From NCBI GenBank assembly GCA_947053345.1, contig CAMRSM010000024.1:1-64000 (forward strand): DNA of 64,000 nt. Direction: 5' to 3'. Every line of letters starts with the position of its first letter. Position 1 is the stretch's first letter. This document shows, in pieces, positions 62,422 through 64,000 of this stretch. The translations under genes were made by a program, and so were the position numbers. The notes under the pieces are model-generated. The model had not been told where the DNA came from and made no database searches. It saw nothing but the letters and a program-made list of their open reading frames with translations. The stretch is from an uncultured Lachnospiraceae bacterium. GTDB taxonomy: Bacteria; Bacillota; Clostridia; Lachnospirales; Lachnospiraceae.

Positions 62422-63969
62422 TCAGTTTTTAACTCCGGTATTACAATAAGGGTGCGTAAGCTGTGCATTCTCTATTGTTGCCTTTCCGCCATCTTGTTTT
62501 CTTTCTATATGATCAACACTTATTGCATTTCTATGTAGTAACCCACCGCAAATCTTACAACAAGGTGCTTTTGAAAGTGCTTCTGTAATAAATATTTCAC
62601 TTTTTTGATTATTAGAGAAATCAGCAGGTATCTCCTCAAACAATGTCCACTCATGGTTAATTTCTGGTAAATATGCAAATTCAGATTTTTTTCTTATCTC
62701 ATTTATAACTGCATCTGCTTGAATACCAGATTCCAAAAGGGTTAGAATTTCATAGAAAAAAGTAGATACATTTCTCATTCCAGCCAATGCAGAACGACTT
62801 TTTCTAACAATCACCTGAACCAAAGAACTATTCGCATAATATATTTTTTCAAAATTCTTACGGTGCTTTATAAAGAGATTTTTCTTTTTGTTCTTTTCTA
62901 TGTCAATCACAAATGCTGCAAAAGCATAAAATGCAGATACTCTAAATGCACCATTTCGAGCATAAAAATATGCTAACGGATGTAAGCCTAAAGATGAAGG
63001 ATGATTGCTGTTTATTAGCCTTGCAATTTTTCTAACATTTTTTAAACACGCTATTGTTTCGTCACCTGTTACATCAATATCAGAAAAATTGCGTTCTGAA
63101 TTACAAATATTCACAAATTCATATATTAACGTCAGCGAATTTGAATTATGCTTACCACACATTGGAACATCTAAAGTTTTTATAGGAGTAGACAATTTTG
63201 GCATAAACATTAGTTCAAATACTTCTTTAGATAATTCTTCAATTTGTGTCTGTACTCTCTCTTCAAAATTTACCCAATACTTATGTCCCATGCCCATTCT
63301 CATAATTGCTCTTGCTGAAATACAATTAGCCTTTTTTCTGGATTTTATCAAATCAATTTCTGTTGGATTGATTGGAGCCGCTTTTTGATTAATATTAAAA
63401 AACGATCTTTCTGCTGAGGAAACATCGCCCTCAACCCATTGAAGTTGAATAGCTGCATTGCTTAACAATCTTGCCTTCATTACCACGCTTTGATCATATA
63501 TATCCGGGTTTGTCAAGGCATTTTTATACTGCTGATAAGACCCTATATTCTTTTGGATATATTTACGTGTTTTATTAGCTATCAGCAATTGTTCCTCTGG
63601 AATATTACCATCATAAAACTTGCGAGAAATTATGCCATCGCCATAATCATCATTCAACCATGCAATTAATGAGCTTAAGCGGTGAGCACCATCTATAACA
63701 AATACATTTCCACCTGAACTTTGCCATAAAATAATAGCTGGAATAAGTTCATAACCTATAAAACTGTCTACAAAGCTACCTATTTTTTCGTAGTCCCATT
63801 CAGTGGTTTCTCTTTGAAAATCGGGCTTATAAATATTTAGTAAGAAAAAACTATCAGATAAAAGGTCTGAAATAGATACTGTATCCTTTTTTCTTCCACG
63901 TTGTACATATGTAGTTGCTTCAAGATCTTCTCTTGGAATGAGTGCATCAAGATTTACTTTTTCTGCCAT
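62422..63969 (-). CDS. DUF262-HNH protein, putative modification-dependent restriction nuclease
   Basis: A 515-residue protein joining two nuclease-type domains. The N-terminal DUF262 part (about residues 30-200) shows PDFQRETTEWD and the ParB/Srx-type motif VIDGAHR (Asp93, His96, Arg97), the NTP-dependent fold found in GmrSD and related defence enzymes. A helical middle follows (about 200-460). The C-terminus (about 470-515) is an HNH nuclease: CKICGG, VDHIERKQDGG and NAQLTHPYCN. It would cut foreign DNA, perhaps glucosylated or otherwise modified phage DNA. It is the first gene seen on this strand at the window edge, so partners could lie beyond 64000. AT-rich and near mobile debris. Confidence 0.85.
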   Translation of the reverse strand: MAEKVNLDALIPREDLEATTYVQRGRKKDTVSISDLLSDSFFLLNIYKPDFQRETTEWDYEKIGSFVDSFIGYELIPAIILWQSSGGNVFVIDGAHRLSSLIAWLNDDYGDGIISRKFYDGNIPEEQLLIANKTRKYIQKNIGSYQQYKNALTNPDIYDQSVVMKARLLSNAAIQLQWVEGDVSSAERSFFNINQKAAPINPTEIDLIKSRKKANCISARAIMRMGMGHKYWVNFEERVQTQIEELSKEVFELMFMPKLSTPIKTLDVPMCGKHNSNSLTLIYEFVNICNSERNFSDIDVTGDETIACLKNVRKIARLINSNHPSSLGLHPLAYFYARNGAFRVSAFYAFAAFVIDIEKNKKKNLFIKHRKNFEKIYYANSSLVQVIVRKSRSALAGMRNVSTFFYEILTLLESGIQADAVINEIRKKSEFAYLPEINHEWTLFEEIPADFSNNQKSEIFITEALSKAPCCKICGGLLHRNAISVDHIERKQDGGKATIENAQLTHPYCNTGVKN

Positions 63970-64000
63970 GTATTTACCATACCTTTCTTGTATATCAAGA

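Overview
The window looks like a chromosomal segment of a fibre-degrading Clostridia species, most likely Lachnospiraceae. The signs are purine-rich Shine-Dalgarno sites on almost every gene, lipoprotein solute-binding proteins with sugar ABC permeases but no linked ATPase, many plant-polysaccharide glycosidases with dedicated regulators, ThiW-type thiazole uptake, and a CIRCE-controlled Hsp20. No rRNA, tRNA or CRISPR array was seen. GC content is about 50-55% up to roughly 54.5 kb and falls sharply after that, where mobile-element remnants begin.

Region 1 (0-22 kb) is an arabinan/arabinoxylan utilisation locus. A long minus-strand operon (14729 to 377) encodes two solute-binding proteins, four permeases, a beta-propeller/YIP1 membrane protein, a DUF5696 membrane-anchored protein and a cytoplasmic GH43. 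It is divergent from an ArsR-type regulator. A second GH43, a lipoprotein cell-wall amidase with two SH3 modules, and a GH51 arabinofuranosidase follow. The GH51 gene is preceded by about 1 kb of unusual leader: a consensus promoter, an array of about seven 51-57 bp repeats each carrying a ribosome-binding site and a very short reading frame, then a hairpin.

Region 2 (22-33 kb) holds a TetR-ABC exporter operon, an XRE regulator, an NfeD-SPFH membrane pair, a DUF11 protein with a sporulation-like promoter, and a xylan-debranching operon (SGNH esterase, AraC regulator, GH115 glucuronidase).

Region 3 (33-40.5 kb) is a thiamine operon, thiW-thiM-thiE-thiD-thiC, under a TPP riboswitch with its own terminator. 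It is followed by a sigma factor fused to a large unknown domain.

Region 4 (40.5-54.5 kb) contains a DUF2264 protein, a small membrane protein with a frameshift at its start, an IS256-type remnant, a GH88 unsaturated uronyl hydrolase with a divergent AraC regulator, a two-component system, a TetR/FMN-binding pair, an FtsX-type ABC system, Hsp20 and a low-molecular-weight tyrosine phosphatase.

Region 5 (54.5-64 kb) is AT-rich accessory DNA. It has a DUF2971 gene, two broken tyrosine recombinases, a truncated amidohydrolase beside an HxlR regulator, a MerR-SDR pair with a textbook 19-bp-spacer promoter, a holin/zinc-ribbon/XRE cluster, an SD-sequestering hairpin, and a DUF262-HNH protein resembling modification-dependent restriction enzymes.
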